DNA of 64,000 bases, from positions 1 through 64,000 of the forward strand of contig JAENYF010000004.1 of the NCBI GenBank assembly GCA_016841905.1, in the 5' to 3' direction. Numbering within the stretch: the first letter of the stretch is position 1; each line of letters opens with the position of its first letter. The notes beneath the pieces are model-generated. The model did no database searches. It saw only the letters and a program-made list of their open reading frames with translations, and was not told the DNA's origin. The DNA is from Desulfoscipio geothermicus. GTDB taxonomy: Bacteria; Bacillota; Desulfotomaculia; Desulfotomaculales; Desulfallaceae. Of the stretch, positions 1-8,909 are shown one piece after another. The position numbers and the translations under genes are program-made.

Positions 1-87
1 TTCCAGGAATAATTCACTGGATTCCTTTAAGTTTTGGGCGCTTGAAATCAGGGTTGCAAAGAAAATATCTTTCTTTTTAAATATCAT
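1..87 (-). CDS. DUF47 (PhoU-like) phosphate-transport accessory protein, N-terminal part
   Basis: Only the first 29 codons lie in the window. The start MIFKKKDIFF followed by an amphipathic helix rich in Ala, Glu and Leu matches the beginning of DUF47 proteins, PhoU-like helical partners of Pit low-affinity phosphate transporters. Two in-frame ATGs occur (93 and 87). The one at 87 is preferred because AGGAGG sits 8 bases upstream, whereas it is 2 bases from the other. The gene follows a broken arsC on the same strand and has its own candidate PhoP-type promoter. A pit gene would be expected beyond the left edge. The family call rests on a short stretch. Confidence 0.7.
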   Translation of the reverse strand, partial: MIFKKKDIFFATLISSAQNLKESSELFLE

Positions 88-174
88 TTGCATAACCTCC
101 TGCCTTATCGGAACAGAGTTCAGGTAGTACGGTTTAATGAAAAGATTATTAAGTTATCTTTGTTGATAATGAAA

Positions 175-223
175 AAAATAGCAAAAAATTGTTAAGCGGT
201 TTAAAATGGTTAAACCCTGTTAT
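175..223 (-). promoter_or_regulatory. Candidate PhoP-box promoter of the DUF47 gene
   Basis: On the minus strand ATAACA (218-223), TTTAAC (209-214), TTAAAC (199-204) and TTAACA (190-195) repeat every 9-10 bases. Nine bases after the last repeat is a -10-like TATTTT (175-180), preceded by TTGC. The repeat-to-minus-10 distance equals that seen before pstS and pstC here. Repeat spacing is tighter than the 11 bases usual in Bacillus, so PhoP binding is inferred. Confidence 0.45.
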
Positions 224-249
224 CCACTGCTGCGATTACTATCCTTTTG

Positions 250-674
250 TTAACAGTATCCTTTGTCTTTGTAATTATACCTTAGCCGCACAGAAAGTTC
301 TTTAACCTTTTTTTCGATCTGCTCAATTACTTGCTTAAACTCATCATCGCTTTTCCCTATTGGCTCTTCAAGTCCCCAGTCTTCCTCATGCTTACTTAGT
401 AGAATAGGGCAGCTAACTTCACAGCCCATTTTAATTACTACATCAACTGAAGGGATATCGCTTAATAGTTTTACATGATGTGTTTGCTCCATATCAATAG
501 AATAAAGCTCTTTTATCAGCCTAACTGCATCTTGATTAATTTTAGATTGTGTTTCCGTTCCGGCAGAAAAACTCTCAAAAACATCTCCGGCCAATGCTTG
601 GCAAGGGCTTCTGCTATTTGACTGCGGCAGGAATTATGAACACATATAAAGGCAACCTTGTATTTAATGGACAT
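250..674 (-). pseudogene. arsC: Arsenate reductase ArsC (thioredoxin-coupled, LMW-phosphatase fold), frameshifted
   Basis: Two frames together make one complete ArsC of about 140 residues. The first begins at the ATG at 674 and contains the P-loop CVHNSCR (CX5R) that holds the nucleophilic cysteine. It continues as SQIAEALAKH, then the match jumps frame to LAGDVFESFSAGTE. The second frame carries the resolving cysteines in GCEVSCP and the usual EDWGLEEPIGKSDDEF segment. One T missing from CATTGG (591-596) would explain the break. ArsC reduces arsenate to arsenite in the cytoplasm. No arsR or arsenite exporter is nearby; the neighbours are phosphate genes, which fits arsenate entering as a phosphate mimic. 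It is either a true pseudogene or a base-call error; both coding halves look intact. Confidence 0.85.
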
Positions 675-936
675 TTAATTAATCCCTCTCACTTTTACAG
701 TATTCCCTGCTTGGTCAAGATATCTTTGCTAAACAAATCGACAAAAATAAAAAAACTGCTGAGCAAGATAATCCTTAAACTGGCAGGTTATGTACAGATT
801 ATTTTATTTTGCATCATATGTATCAGATAGACAAGTGACCGTTAATAGTTAAACATTTGGCAAAATATATGTTATTTCACAGAAATTTGGCTGAAATTCT
901 CTAAAATAACGCAGTATATGCGAGGTGTTTTCAAAA

Positions 937-1680
937 CTATAGGGCAAGAGCAATTTGTTCCGACTGCTGTTTGTGGTAAGCCAAGAAATCAGCAATTCTG
1001 TGTGCTGAGGCATTTAGAATCTGCTCCTTGCGTATGCCGGCTTGTAGAGCCAGAGCCATTGCATTGGTATGTTCACCAACATTATAACAAATATGAGCAT
1101 CGCTGTTAATACATACTAACACGTTGTGTTTTTTGGCCAGCTTGGCGAACTGATTACAAAATGTGTAGCTGCCCGGTCTTACGGTAAATGAGCTATTATT
1201 AATTTCCAGTGCCTTGTTATGTTTTTTTGCTGCCAGCACTACTTTTTCGACATCAACCGGGTATTTGGGATTGCCGGGGTGCGTAATGATGTGTACGTAT
1301 GGGTTTTTAATGGCTGCTATCATGGCCTGAGTATTTTCATCAATATTGGTGCCAGTGTACCCAACCCCATTATGGAATCCTGCCAAAACGATATCCAGAT
1401 AATCAGTTATCACCCGCTCCGACATATCAATATTACCCCGCAGATCCAGGATATTAGCCTCCACACCCCGTAAAACCTCAACTCCCTGCATTACCCGTGG
1501 CAAAGATATCATATTCGTAAAATGATACCAATGCGGCGCCCCCGGCATTTGCAGCCCATGATCAGTAATAGCGACCATTTTCAAACCTTTTTGGCCGGCA
1601 CTTTCGACGATTTCTTTAATAGTGCTGTATCCATGACCACTAGCGATGGTATGAACGTGCAAATCAGCTTCTAACTTCAT
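937..1680 (-). CDS. PHP-domain metal-dependent phosphatase (YcdX-like)
   Basis: This 247-residue protein is a compact PHP domain of the YcdX type. Metal ligands appear in order: DLHVHT (near residue 6), AITDHG (about 37), a Glu in GVEANI, GFHN (about 101), ITHPGN (about 135) and NSDAH (about 192). Such proteins are trinuclear-metal phosphoesterases; the substrate of this branch is not certain. The ATG at 1680 has an excellent AGGAGGTGA. The gene is divergent from phoP-phoR, and its upstream region carries evenly spaced PhoP-like boxes, so it may scavenge phosphate under starvation (inference). Confidence 0.85.
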   Translation of the reverse strand: MKLEADLHVHTIASGHGYSTIKEIVESAGQKGLKMVAITDHGLQMPGAPHWYHFTNMISLPRVMQGVEVLRGVEANILDLRGNIDMSERVITDYLDIVLAGFHNGVGYTGTNIDENTQAMIAAIKNPYVHIITHPGNPKYPVDVEKVVLAAKKHNKALEINNSSFTVRPGSYTFCNQFAKLAKKHNVLVCINSDAHICYNVGEHTNAMALALQAGIRKEQILNASAHRIADFLAYHKQQSEQIALAL

Positions 1681-1704
1681 TAATTTATCACCTCCTTTGT
1701 CATG

Positions 1705-1778
1705 ATTATAAAAAATGAGTTTTAATTTAGTGCAATGTTTATGTAAAATTTTCGTAACAAATCTGTAAGGTTTATTAA
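1705..1778 (-). promoter_or_regulatory. PhoP-box array and promoter of the PHP phosphatase gene
   Basis: Minus-strand repeats TTAATA (1773-1778), TTACAG (1763-1768), TTACGA (1752-1757) and TTACAT (1741-1746) are spaced 10, 11 and 11 bases, the classical Gram-positive PhoP period. Eleven bases further is TAAATT (1724-1729), a -10 candidate placed as in the pst promoters here. A consensus TATAAT lies at 1705-1710, with TTGCAC at 1730-1735 as a possible -35. The boxes point to the PHP gene but could also bear on divergent phoP. Confidence 0.6.
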
Positions 1779-1929
1779 TTGAGCAAAAAAGTTGTATTTC
1801 TATTAACTAAGGACTGCAAACTTTGCTAAGCTTGACCAATATACATTACGCTTGACTCCCCCGGTATTATGATTTAGCATTTATCTGAACACCCAATTAA
1901 CATGGAAACACTATAGCGGGGGCTTAATT

Positions 1930-2640
1930 ATGGCATACAAGGTACTGGTTGTTGACGACGAAAAATCAATCGTCAGGCTGCTCACCTTCAATCTTGAAAA
2001 AGAAGGTTTTATGACTTCACAGGCTAGTAACGGCGAGGAAGCCCTGCGCCTAATCAACGAACAAAACCCGGACCTGGTAATCCTTGATTTAATGCTGCCG
2101 GTAATGGACGGCCTGGAGGTCTGCCGCCGGATCCGCCAGGAGGGCCGTCCGGTGGCGATAATTATGCTTACGGCCAAAGACCAGGAAATCGACCGGGTAC
2201 TGGGCTTGGAGCTTGGTGCTGATGACTATATGATCAAACCCTTCAGCCCAAGGGAACTGGTAGCCAGAGTCAAGGCGGTGCTCCGACGGACTTCAGTACG
2301 TGAAAATAAGTCACGCCAGGAGCAGCGTGAGTCCGGTGAAAAAATCAGCATTGATGGCCTGGTTATTGATGCTACCAAACATGAGGTAACCGTGAATGGG
2401 AAACCGGTAGAGGTTACCTTGAAAGAATTTGAACTGCTGTACGTTTTGGCCAGGCACGCCGGCAAAGTAATGACCCGGGACACCCTGTTGAACAACATCT
2501 GGGATTACGCTTTTGACGGCGATACCAGGATTGTTGACGTCCACGTGAGCCACCTCCGGGAAAAAATTGAGGCCAACCCCAAAAAACCGGTCTATATAAA
2601 AACGGTAAGAGGAGTGGGTTACAAATTCAAAGGGGACTAG
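1930..2640 (+). CDS. phoP: Phosphate response regulator PhoP (OmpR family)
   Basis: The 236-residue protein has a receiver domain (1-120) with the acidic pair D9-D10, phosphoacceptor D53 in LVILDLMLP, and a conserved Thr (MLTAKD) and Lys (MIKPF). A winged-helix OmpR DNA-binding domain follows (about 140-234) with the HVSHLREKIE recognition region and terminal VRGVGYKF. It sits 9 bases before the phoR start, next to pst genes, which identifies it as the phosphate regulator rather than another OmpR type. ATG 1930 follows GCGGGGG. The TTNANA repeat arrays nearby are its likely targets. Confidence 0.94.
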   Translation: MAYKVLVVDDEKSIVRLLTFNLEKEGFMTSQASNGEEALRLINEQNPDLVILDLMLPVMDGLEVCRRIRQEGRPVAIIMLTAKDQEIDRVLGLELGADDYMIKPFSPRELVARVKAVLRRTSVRENKSRQEQRESGEKISIDGLVIDATKHEVTVNGKPVEVTLKEFELLYVLARHAGKVMTRDTLLNNIWDYAFDGDTRIVDVHVSHLREKIEANPKKPVYIKTVRGVGYKFKGD

Positions 2641-2649
2641 GTACAAACA

Positions 2650-4428
2650 GTGTTCAAGTTTAAACGTTTAAGATGGAAATTTACCGCCACCTGTATCGGT
2701 TTGGTCATCCTGTCCGTGCTGATCCTGGGTGTTTACCTGCATCAATCCCTGGAAAAATACTACTACCATGATTTAGAAACCAGGCTGACCAACGAAGCCA
2801 GGTTAATCTCCAACCTGATTGATCGGCTGCCCAACAGCTGGAACGAACCTGCCCTGGAAAATATCGCCGACCAAATGGGCAGTGACATCAAGACCCGGGT
2901 GACCATTATAGACCTTAATGGCACCGTGCTGGGAGATTCTGAAGAAGACGCCGCTAAGATGGAGAACCACCTGACCAGGCCGGAACTGCAGCAGGTCCTA
3001 ACCGAGGGTTCGGGCATGGCGGTGCGTTATAGCAGCACTTTAAAAAGCGACATGATGTACGTAGCCGTCCCGGTTCAGGCCGGCGGTAAAATGACGGGCT
3101 TCGTCCGTGTCGCTGTATCCCTGTCTGCAACTAGTCAGGAACTATTTAGCCTGTGGTCGATGGTGCTGCTGGCTATTTTGTTGGTGATCCTGATCACGCT
3201 GCCGGTAACCCTGCTCATCGGCAGAAAGGTAACTGAACCGCTGGGCTCCTTAATAGATTTCGCCAAGCGCATTTCCGGCGGAGATTATGACCACCGGGTA
3301 AGTATCAAAAGCAGTGATGAAATAGGTGAACTGGCCAACACCCTTGATGTTATGGCCGGTACCATTCAAGAAAAAGTACAGCAGGTTACTGAAAGTAAAA
3401 ATAAATTAGAAGCAGTATTGGCCAGCATGACCAGCGGAGTCATCTTTGTCAACAAGAAAGGTCAGATCAGCCTGGTTAACCCGGCCGCCGAAAAGTTTCT
3501 TGCTTTTTTGGCCCCCAAGGATGCCGATATACCCCACGCTACTTCCATCAGGGACCCGAAACTGTCCTCGGGCATAAATGAAGCCCTGCAAACGGGTAAG
3601 CTTGTGCAAAAGCAGCTTAAAATACTCATCCCCCAGGAAATGGCCCTTGAGGTAACCATATCCCCCTTCCTGGACGAAAAAGGGCATTTAAACGGTGTTG
3701 TAGCCGTGCTCCACGACATTACCCAAATCAGAAAACTAGAAAGAATGCGCACCGAATTCGTGGATAACGTCTCTCACGAGTTAAAAACACCGGTTACCGC
3801 CATCAAAGGATTTACTGAGACGCTCCTGGATGGAGCCATGGACGAGCGCGAGACCTGCCGGGAATTTATCGGCATTATCGATCAGGAAACCGGCCGTTTA
3901 AGCAGGTTAATTCAAGATCTGCTTGATCTCTCCAGAATTGAACACAAAAGAGTTAATACCAGGCTCAAAATAGTAGACCTTTTAACCATTGTTCGCAGCA
4001 CCGCCTCTAAATTGCAGGGACATGCCGAGAATTCGGACATTGAGTTATCCCTGGACTTGCAGGAAAAAACAATGCCCGTTAAAGCAGATAGCGATATGCT
4101 GGAGCAGGTTTTATTTAACCTGATTGAAAATGCTATTAAGTACACACCGGCGCAGGGCAGGATTACGATTGAGGTTAACGAAACAGAAAAAAACTATACT
4201 GTCTGGGTACGTGATACCGGTATCGGTATCCCACCGGAAGACCGGGACAGGGTATTTGAAAGGTTCTACAGGGTGGATAAGGCCAGAAGCCGGGACATGG
4301 GTGGGACAGGTTTAGGACTCAGTATCGTTAAACATCTCATTGATTTCTACGGAGGCACCGTTGGCGTGGAAAGCACGCTGGGCCAAGGCTCCAACTTTTA
4401 TTTCACCTTACCAAAGGCTAACAATTAA
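2650..4428 (+). CDS. phoR: Phosphate sensor histidine kinase PhoR
   Basis: This 592-residue membrane kinase starts at GTG 2650. Order: TM helix (about 10-30), an extracytoplasmic domain of about 140 residues, TM helix (about 173-195), HAMP (about 195-247), PAS (about 256-360), HisKA with H376 in VSHELKTP, and HATPase with an N box (NLIENAIKY), DTGIGIP and GTGLGL. It phosphorylates PhoP. In this family activity is set by the Pst transporter and PhoU rather than by direct phosphate binding. The gene is co-transcribed with phoP and convergent with pstS. Confidence 0.93.
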   Translation: MFKFKRLRWKFTATCIGLVILSVLILGVYLHQSLEKYYYHDLETRLTNEARLISNLIDRLPNSWNEPALENIADQMGSDIKTRVTIIDLNGTVLGDSEEDAAKMENHLTRPELQQVLTEGSGMAVRYSSTLKSDMMYVAVPVQAGGKMTGFVRVAVSLSATSQELFSLWSMVLLAILLVILITLPVTLLIGRKVTEPLGSLIDFAKRISGGDYDHRVSIKSSDEIGELANTLDVMAGTIQEKVQQVTESKNKLEAVLASMTSGVIFVNKKGQISLVNPAAEKFLAFLAPKDADIPHATSIRDPKLSSGINEALQTGKLVQKQLKILIPQEMALEVTISPFLDEKGHLNGVVAVLHDITQIRKLERMRTEFVDNVSHELKTPVTAIKGFTETLLDGAMDERETCREFIGIIDQETGRLSRLIQDLLDLSRIEHKRVNTRLKIVDLLTIVRSTASKLQGHAENSDIELSLDLQEKTMPVKADSDMLEQVLFNLIENAIKYTPAQGRITIEVNETEKNYTVWVRDTGIGIPPEDRDRVFERFYRVDKARSRDMGGTGLGLSIVKHLIDFYGGTVGVESTLGQGSNFYFTLPKANN

Positions 4429-4479
4429 AAGATGGCAAGGCAGCAGTACTCAGATCCGGCCGGCGCAGAGTGTGGCCGC

Positions 4480-4493
4480 TTTTTGCGCAAAAA
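4480..4493. repeat. Perfect 14-bp palindrome between convergent phoR and pstS
   Basis: TTTTTGCGCAAAAA is fully self-complementary. It lies in the 126-base convergent gap and could act as a weak bidirectional terminator, but the GC core is only 4 bp. No better terminator is visible in this gap. Confidence 0.3.
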
Positions 4494-4554
4494 AAGAGGG
4501 CATCGCTCGCTATATAAAGTAGCTTGCCATGCCCTATTAAGCCGCTCTTATTGT

Positions 4555-5430
4555 TTAGTTGATACGAATGTAGCCAACTTCTTCAACAATGTCCTGACCG
4601 TCAGTGCTTAATCCGAAGTTTAAGTAAGCTTTGGCAATCCCTTCAGCTTCACCGACAGTATACATGTTCAGTTCGCGTACGATGGGGTACTCGCCGCTCT
4701 TAGCATTCTCCACGGTCGGTTCCACGGGGCTTTTACCCTCAGCGCTAACCGGCAAGGCTTTAACGGAACTATTTACAAAAGCCAGTCCCACATAACCAAT
4801 GGCTGTTTCTTCACCTTTTATGGAGTTGGCCATCGCAGCATTAGAGGCGGCACTACGAGCGTTAGCCGCAAATTCTTCGTCTTCCAGGACGCTCTCTTTG
4901 AAATATTCGTAGGTGCCGGAGCTGCTGTCCCTGGTATAAACCAGAATTTTCGCGTCACTTCCGCCCACGTCTTTCCAGTTGGTGATCTTGCCGGTAAAGA
5001 TGTCCTTTAATTGGGCAAGGCTAAGGGACTGTACGGGATTATCCTTGTGTACGGTAACTGCCAGGGCATCCAGACCCACAACGTATTCCTTAACTTCACC
5101 TTGGATCTGTGACTTTTCATCGTCTTTAATTTCGCGGGAGGCCATGGCAATATCAGTGGTACCATTGATCAGCGCGGCAATCCCGTTGCCGGAGCCGGTA
5201 CCTGAGATGACCACATCAACTTCCGGATTTTCCGCATTAAAGGTCTCCGCCCAACCCTGGGCAATGGGTGTTACGGTGGTGGAACCGTTAACCTCTATTG
5301 AACCGCTTAATTCCGAGCCGTTTTGCTGTCCCTGTTCTTTGTTGTCTCCGTTTCCGCAGCCTACCACCAAACCGGCAGCCAGCAGTAAACTAACCAACGT
5401 TAATGACATCCATGACCATTTTTTCAACAT
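4555..5430 (-). CDS. pstS: Phosphate-binding lipoprotein PstS
   Basis: The 291-residue substrate-binding protein of the Pst ABC importer begins MLKKWSW, with a lipoprotein signal ending LVVGCGNG, so it is anchored outside the membrane. Phosphate-binding segments are visible: NGSTTV, GSGNGIAAL, ASREI and TRDSSSGTYEYF. ATG 5430 is chosen over an upstream in-frame start at 5484 because GGGGAGA precedes it at good distance and the signal peptide then starts correctly. Unusually, pstS is last in the cluster rather than first, separated from phoU by a terminator, with its own Pho-type promoter. Confidence 0.95.
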   Translation of the reverse strand: MLKKWSWMSLTLVSLLLAAGLVVGCGNGDNKEQGQQNGSELSGSIEVNGSTTVTPIAQGWAETFNAENPEVDVVISGTGSGNGIAALINGTTDIAMASREIKDDEKSQIQGEVKEYVVGLDALAVTVHKDNPVQSLSLAQLKDIFTGKITNWKDVGGSDAKILVYTRDSSSGTYEYFKESVLEDEEFAANARSAASNAAMANSIKGEETAIGYVGLAFVNSSVKALPVSAEGKSPVEPTVENAKSGEYPIVRELNMYTVGEAEGIAKAYLNFGLSTDGQDIVEEVGYIRIN

Positions 5431-5474
5431 CCATATCTCTCCCCTTTTTAATTTTTTCAACCTGATCTTGAACC

Positions 5475-5537
5475 AATATAGCAAAAAGTTTTTAATTTAA
5501 ATTAAAAACTATGTAAATTAATTAAACTTTAGATTAA
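5475..5537 (-). promoter_or_regulatory. PhoP-box promoter of pstS
   Basis: Five minus-strand TTAA-type repeats occur at 10-12 base intervals: TTAATC (5532-5537), TTAATT (near 5523), TTACAT (near 5514), TTAATT (near 5503) and TTAAAA (near 5493). Nine bases after the last is TATATT (5475-5480), preceded by TTTTGC. There is no good -35, as expected for an activator-dependent promoter. Confidence 0.6.
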
Positions 5538-5560
5538 GGTTTTAATAATCTTGCTCGCAT

Positions 5561-5589
5561 AGAAAAACCGCCTGCAACAATAGGCGGTT
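5561..5589 (-). terminator. Rho-independent terminator after phoU
   Basis: An 8-bp perfect stem, AACCGCCT (5566-5573) with AGGCGGTT (5582-5589), has an 8-base loop. On the minus strand it is followed by TTTTTC. It ends the pstCAB-phoU transcript before pstS. Confidence 0.78.
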
Positions 5590-5600
5590 GGCTTAAAATG

Positions 5601-6296
5601 CTACGCTTCGGGTTGGTTGATAACTATCGTACTCATATCACCGAGTTCAAGTCTCTCCCCGGTAATCATATAGATAATCCATTCACTTAAATTAGTAGCA
5701 TGGTCGCCGATGCGCTCCAAATACCTGGCAATAAACATTAAGTAGACGGATTGCGTAACCGTACTGGTATTGGTATCTCTGGTGATTAATGCAGCTAACT
5801 CAGTAAAAGTATTCTTGTATAGTTTATTAATTTCATGATCATGCCCGGCGGCCTTCAGGGCCAAAGCACGATCCCGCTGCACAAAGGCGGTCAGATTCTC
5901 GCTGACCATTTGCCGCGTCAGCTTCGCCATGCGCGGCAAATCCACCATCGGCTTGATCAATGGCTCGCTGCCGATTTTCAGCATAATTTTGCTTATATTG
6001 CGGGCATAGTCGCCCATTCTTTCCAGATCAGTGTTAATTTTAAGCGCCGTACCAATAAATCTGAGGTCACGGGCCATCGGCTGCTGCAAGGCCAGGAGTG
6101 AAAAGCACCTGTTCTCGATAGCCAGCTGCAGTTGGTCTATGTTGTCATCCTCCACGACCACCTTCTCAGCCATCTCCAGATCCTGGTATTCCAGAGCTGC
6201 TGCTGTCATATCTATGGCGTTTTCCACCAGATTGCCCATTTGCAGCATGTCATTCCTCAATTGGCTTAGCTGTTCCTGAAAAGATTCTCTAACCAT
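5601..6296 (-). CDS. phoU: Phosphate signalling protein PhoU
   Basis: This 231-residue all-helical protein consists of two PhoU repeats (about 10-100 and 115-215). The typical repeated patterns are visible, such as ALEYQDLEMAEKVVVEDD in the first and YLERIGDHATNLSEWI in the second. PhoU links the Pst transporter to PhoR and damps Pho signalling when phosphate is plentiful. The ATG at 6296 follows AAGGAGATG; an in-frame start at 6317 lacks this and would overlap pstB. The gene lies 13 bases after pstB and ends just before a strong terminator. Confidence 0.93.
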   Translation of the reverse strand: MVRESFQEQLSQLRNDMLQMGNLVENAIDMTAAALEYQDLEMAEKVVVEDDNIDQLQLAIENRCFSLLALQQPMARDLRFIGTALKINTDLERMGDYARNISKIMLKIGSEPLIKPMVDLPRMAKLTRQMVSENLTAFVQRDRALALKAAGHDHEINKLYKNTFTELAALITRDTNTSTVTQSVYLMFIARYLERIGDHATNLSEWIIYMITGERLELGDMSTIVINQPEA

Positions 6297-6309
6297 ACTG
6301 CATCTCCTT

Positions 6310-7071
6310 TTAACCAAATCTGCCGGTAATATAGTCCTCAGTTTGCTTGACCCGCGGCGCTGTAAACATCGTATTCGTCACACTATACTCGATCATTTCG
6401 CCGTTCAGGAAAAAACCGGTAAAATCGGAAACCCTTGCCGCTTGCTGCATATTATGGGTAACAATAACAATGGTATAACTGCTTTTTAACTGATGAATCA
6501 GGTCTTCCAGCTTGGCGGTTGAAATAGGGTCTAGGGCAGAGGCCGGTTCATCCATGAGGATGACCTGCGGGTCAACCGCCAGCACCCTGGCAATTACCAG
6601 CCGCTGCTGCTGCCCTCCGGATAACCCCAGCGCCGATTTATGCAGCCGGTCTTTGACCTCATCCCAGAGCGCCGCTGCCTGCAAGCTCTTTTCCACGATC
6701 TCGTTTAATTCGTCCTTGTTTTTACGGCCATGAATGCGCGGACCATAGGCTATATTATCGTAAATAGACATGGGGAAAGGGTTAGGCCGCTGAAAAACCA
6801 TCCCGACCTGCTTGCGCAATACCACCGGGTCTACCTCGGCGTCATAAATATTCTCATCGTCAAGCAGCACTTCGCCCTCAATTCTAGTCCCGTCAATGAC
6901 ATCATTCATCCGATTCAAGGTGCGTAAAAAAGTCGATTTGCCACATCCCGAGGGGCCAATCAAGGCCGTGACCGTGTTTTCCTTAACAGGGAAACTGACA
7001 TTAATTAATGCTTGAAAGCCTTTGTAATACAGGTTGAGGTTCCTGGTTTCCATTTTATTTTTATCGCACAT
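6310..7071 (-). CDS. pstB: Phosphate ABC importer ATPase PstB
   Basis: The 253-residue ABC ATPase contains Walker [10 protein letters not shown], the Q loop [11 protein letters not shown] characteristic of PstB, signature LSGGQQQR, Walker [14 protein letters not shown] and the H-loop VTHNM. It energises phosphate import through PstC-PstA. ATG 7071 has AAGGGTGATC in front; the ATG 18 bases upstream has no comparable site. The gene is 25 bases downstream of pstA in the leftward pstC-pstA-pstB-phoU operon. Confidence 0.96.
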   Translation of the reverse strand: MCDKNKMETRNLNLYYKGFQALINVSFPVKENTVTALIGPSGCGKSTFLRTLNRMNDVIDGTRIEGEVLLDDENIYDAEVDPVVLRKQVGMVFQRPNPFPMSIYDNIAYGPRIHGRKNKDELNEIVEKSLQAAALWDEVKDRLHKSALGLSGGQQQRLVIARVLAVDPQVILMDEPASALDPISTAKLEDLIHQLKSSYTIVIVTHNMQQAARVSDFTGFFLNGEMIEYSVTNTMFTAPRVKQTEDYITGRFG

Positions 7072-7096
7072 TTGATCACCCTTAAACACATTTTCA

Positions 7097-7945
7097 TTAC
7101 CGCAAACGTTTTAGCCTCATCCTCGTGCGTATAACCACCGCCACCAGATTCATCGCCCCCACGATGGCCAACAGCACCAGCGCCGCCCCAAAGGCCATAT
7201 GCTGAGATACGTTGGGCACTTCCGTGGATATTGCATAGAGGTGGTACGGCAGCGCCATCACCTGGTCATAGATGGAATCAGGCAGCCGGGGAGTATAAAC
7301 CACCGCCGCGGTGAACATAATCGGCGCTGTTTCACCCGCTGCCCGGCCAATACCAAGGATAGTCCCGGTTAGTATAGCCGGTAACGCTACCGGCAGCACC
7401 ACGCGGCGCACGGTTTGCCATTTGGTGGCACCCAGGGCCAGGCTGGCATAGCGATAGTTGTCCGGCACCGCCAGCAACGCTTCTTCGGCAGTGGAAATAA
7501 TGATTGGCAGGGTTAAAATACCCAGCGTCAGCGCACCGGCAGCCAGGGAGCGCCCCAGGCCCAGCGTCAGCACGAACATGCCCATGCCAAATAGGCCATA
7601 TACCACCGACGGCACACCGGCCAGGTTGATAATCGCTATTCTAATCAACTTGTTAAAAACATTCTCCCCGGCATATTCGACTAGGTAAATAGCCGTGCCA
7701 ATGCCCAGCGGCATAGCCACCATTATGGTCCCTACCGTCAGCGCCAAGGTACCGATAATAGCAGGATAAATCCCGCCCTCGGTCAAAAACTTGCGCGGTG
7801 GCTGCGTTAAAAACTCCCAGGTCAGCGCCGGCCAGCCTTGCCAGACCAGATAGCCGATTATGGCCAGCACCGGCACAACAGCCAGAAAAGTTAGCACCGC
7901 CAGCGCTCCGAAACCAGCTTTCTCCTTTAACCTTTTATTCATCAT
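7097..7945 (-). CDS. pstA: Phosphate ABC importer permease PstA
   Basis: This 282-residue membrane protein has about six TM helices and the binding-protein-dependent permease (EAA) loop [20 protein letters not shown], which docks on Pst[17 protein letters not shown] is typical of PstA. The start overlaps the pstC stop by four bases, so the two are translationally coupled. The next ATG, three bases in, is equally possible. Confidence 0.94.
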   Translation of the reverse strand: MMNKRLKEKAGFGALAVLTFLAVVPVLAIIGYLVWQGWPALTWEFLTQPPRKFLTEGGIYPAIIGTLALTVGTIMVAMPLGIGTAIYLVEYAGENVFNKLIRIAIINLAGVPSVVYGLFGMGMFVLTLGLGRSLAAGALTLGILTLPIIISTAEEALLAVPDNYRYASLALGATKWQTVRRVVLPVALPAILTGTILGIGRAAGETAPIMFTAAVVYTPRLPDSIYDQVMALPYHLYAISTEVPNVSQHMAFGAALVLLAIVGAMNLVAVVIRTRMRLKRLR

Positions 7946-8841
7946 AATGAAGTGCCTCTCTTAACTGAAGAAGTTCTGGTAAAAATAAGGTCTGTGATCA
8001 AGTTAATGACAAAGGTAATGGTAAATAATACCACACCTAGCCCAAACAACGCCTGGTAATGCAGCCCGCCCTGGACCGTTTCCCCCATTTCCGCAGCTAT
8101 GCTAGCTGTGATGGTACGCACCGGGTCAAAAATGGAATGGGGAATAATCATGGCATTCCCGGCCACCATTAACACCGCCATCGTTTCACCAATGGCCCGG
8201 CCCAGTCCCAACATCGAGGCAGCCATTAAACCGGAACGGGCACTGGGCAGCACAATTTTAACGGTCGTTTCCCACTTGGTTGCCCCCAGAGCCAGTGAAG
8301 CCTCCCGATAATCTCGGGGTACTGCATCCAGGGCATCTTCGGAAATGCTAACCACCGTAGGCAGCGCCATGATGGCCAGGACCAGCGCGGCGGTAAAGGC
8401 GGTAAGTGCGCTGGGCAGGTTAAGCAAATCCTTAATTACCGGCGCCAGCACCGTCAAGCCCAAAAAACCGTAAACCACCGAGGGAATACCGGCCAGCAGT
8501 TCAATGACAGCTTTGGCCACTTCACGAACACTGCGCGGCGCCACCTCGGCCAGATATACTGCTATACCGATACCGGCTGGAATCGCCAGCATACCGGCGC
8601 CCAGGGTTACGATTATCGAGCCTATAATCATCGGCAGCGCCCCGAAAAAAGGCGTTTCAGAAACCGGCAGCCATCTAGTGCCCAAAATAAAGTCCATCAC
8701 GCCTACGTTACTAAAGACACCAAGGCCTTCCCGGAATAACAAGGAAAAAATCAGGAAAAGAAGCAATATCGAAGTTCCCGCAATTAAACCGAAAAAATAC
8801 TTAATACCTTTTTCATAGTAATTAGACAGCCTTGTTTCCAT
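7942..8841 (-). CDS. pstC: Phosphate ABC importer permease PstC
   Basis: The 299-residue six-TM permease pairs with PstA. It has the EAA loop [20 protein letters not shown] and the LGRAIGETMAVLMVAGN segment of PstC. ATG 8841 is chosen because GGAGG lies 5 bases upstream; an in-frame start at 8889 would prepend a hydrophilic tail with no ribosome site. It is first in its operon, behind a PhoP-like array. Confidence 0.94.
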   Translation of the reverse strand: METRLSNYYEKGIKYFFGLIAGTSILLLFLIFSLLFREGLGVFSNVGVMDFILGTRWLPVSETPFFGALPMIIGSIIVTLGAGMLAIPAGIGIAVYLAEVAPRSVREVAKAVIELLAGIPSVVYGFLGLTVLAPVIKDLLNLPSALTAFTAALVLAIMALPTVVSISEDALDAVPRDYREASLALGATKWETTVKIVLPSARSGLMAASMLGLGRAIGETMAVLMVAGNAMIIPHSIFDPVRTITASIAAEMGETVQGGLHYQALFGLGVVLFTITFVINLITDLIFTRTSSVKRGTSL

Positions 8842-8909
8842 TGGAGCCTCCATACTACACATAATCATGATTAACTGCCCTAACTCCAACCTTTACTAAC
8901 TTCATGTCT

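Noticed and set aside
918-1473. Rightward reading frames over the PHP gene (918-1109, 1219-1473)
   Set aside because: They are antisense to a conserved gene and have no ribosome site or recognisable product.
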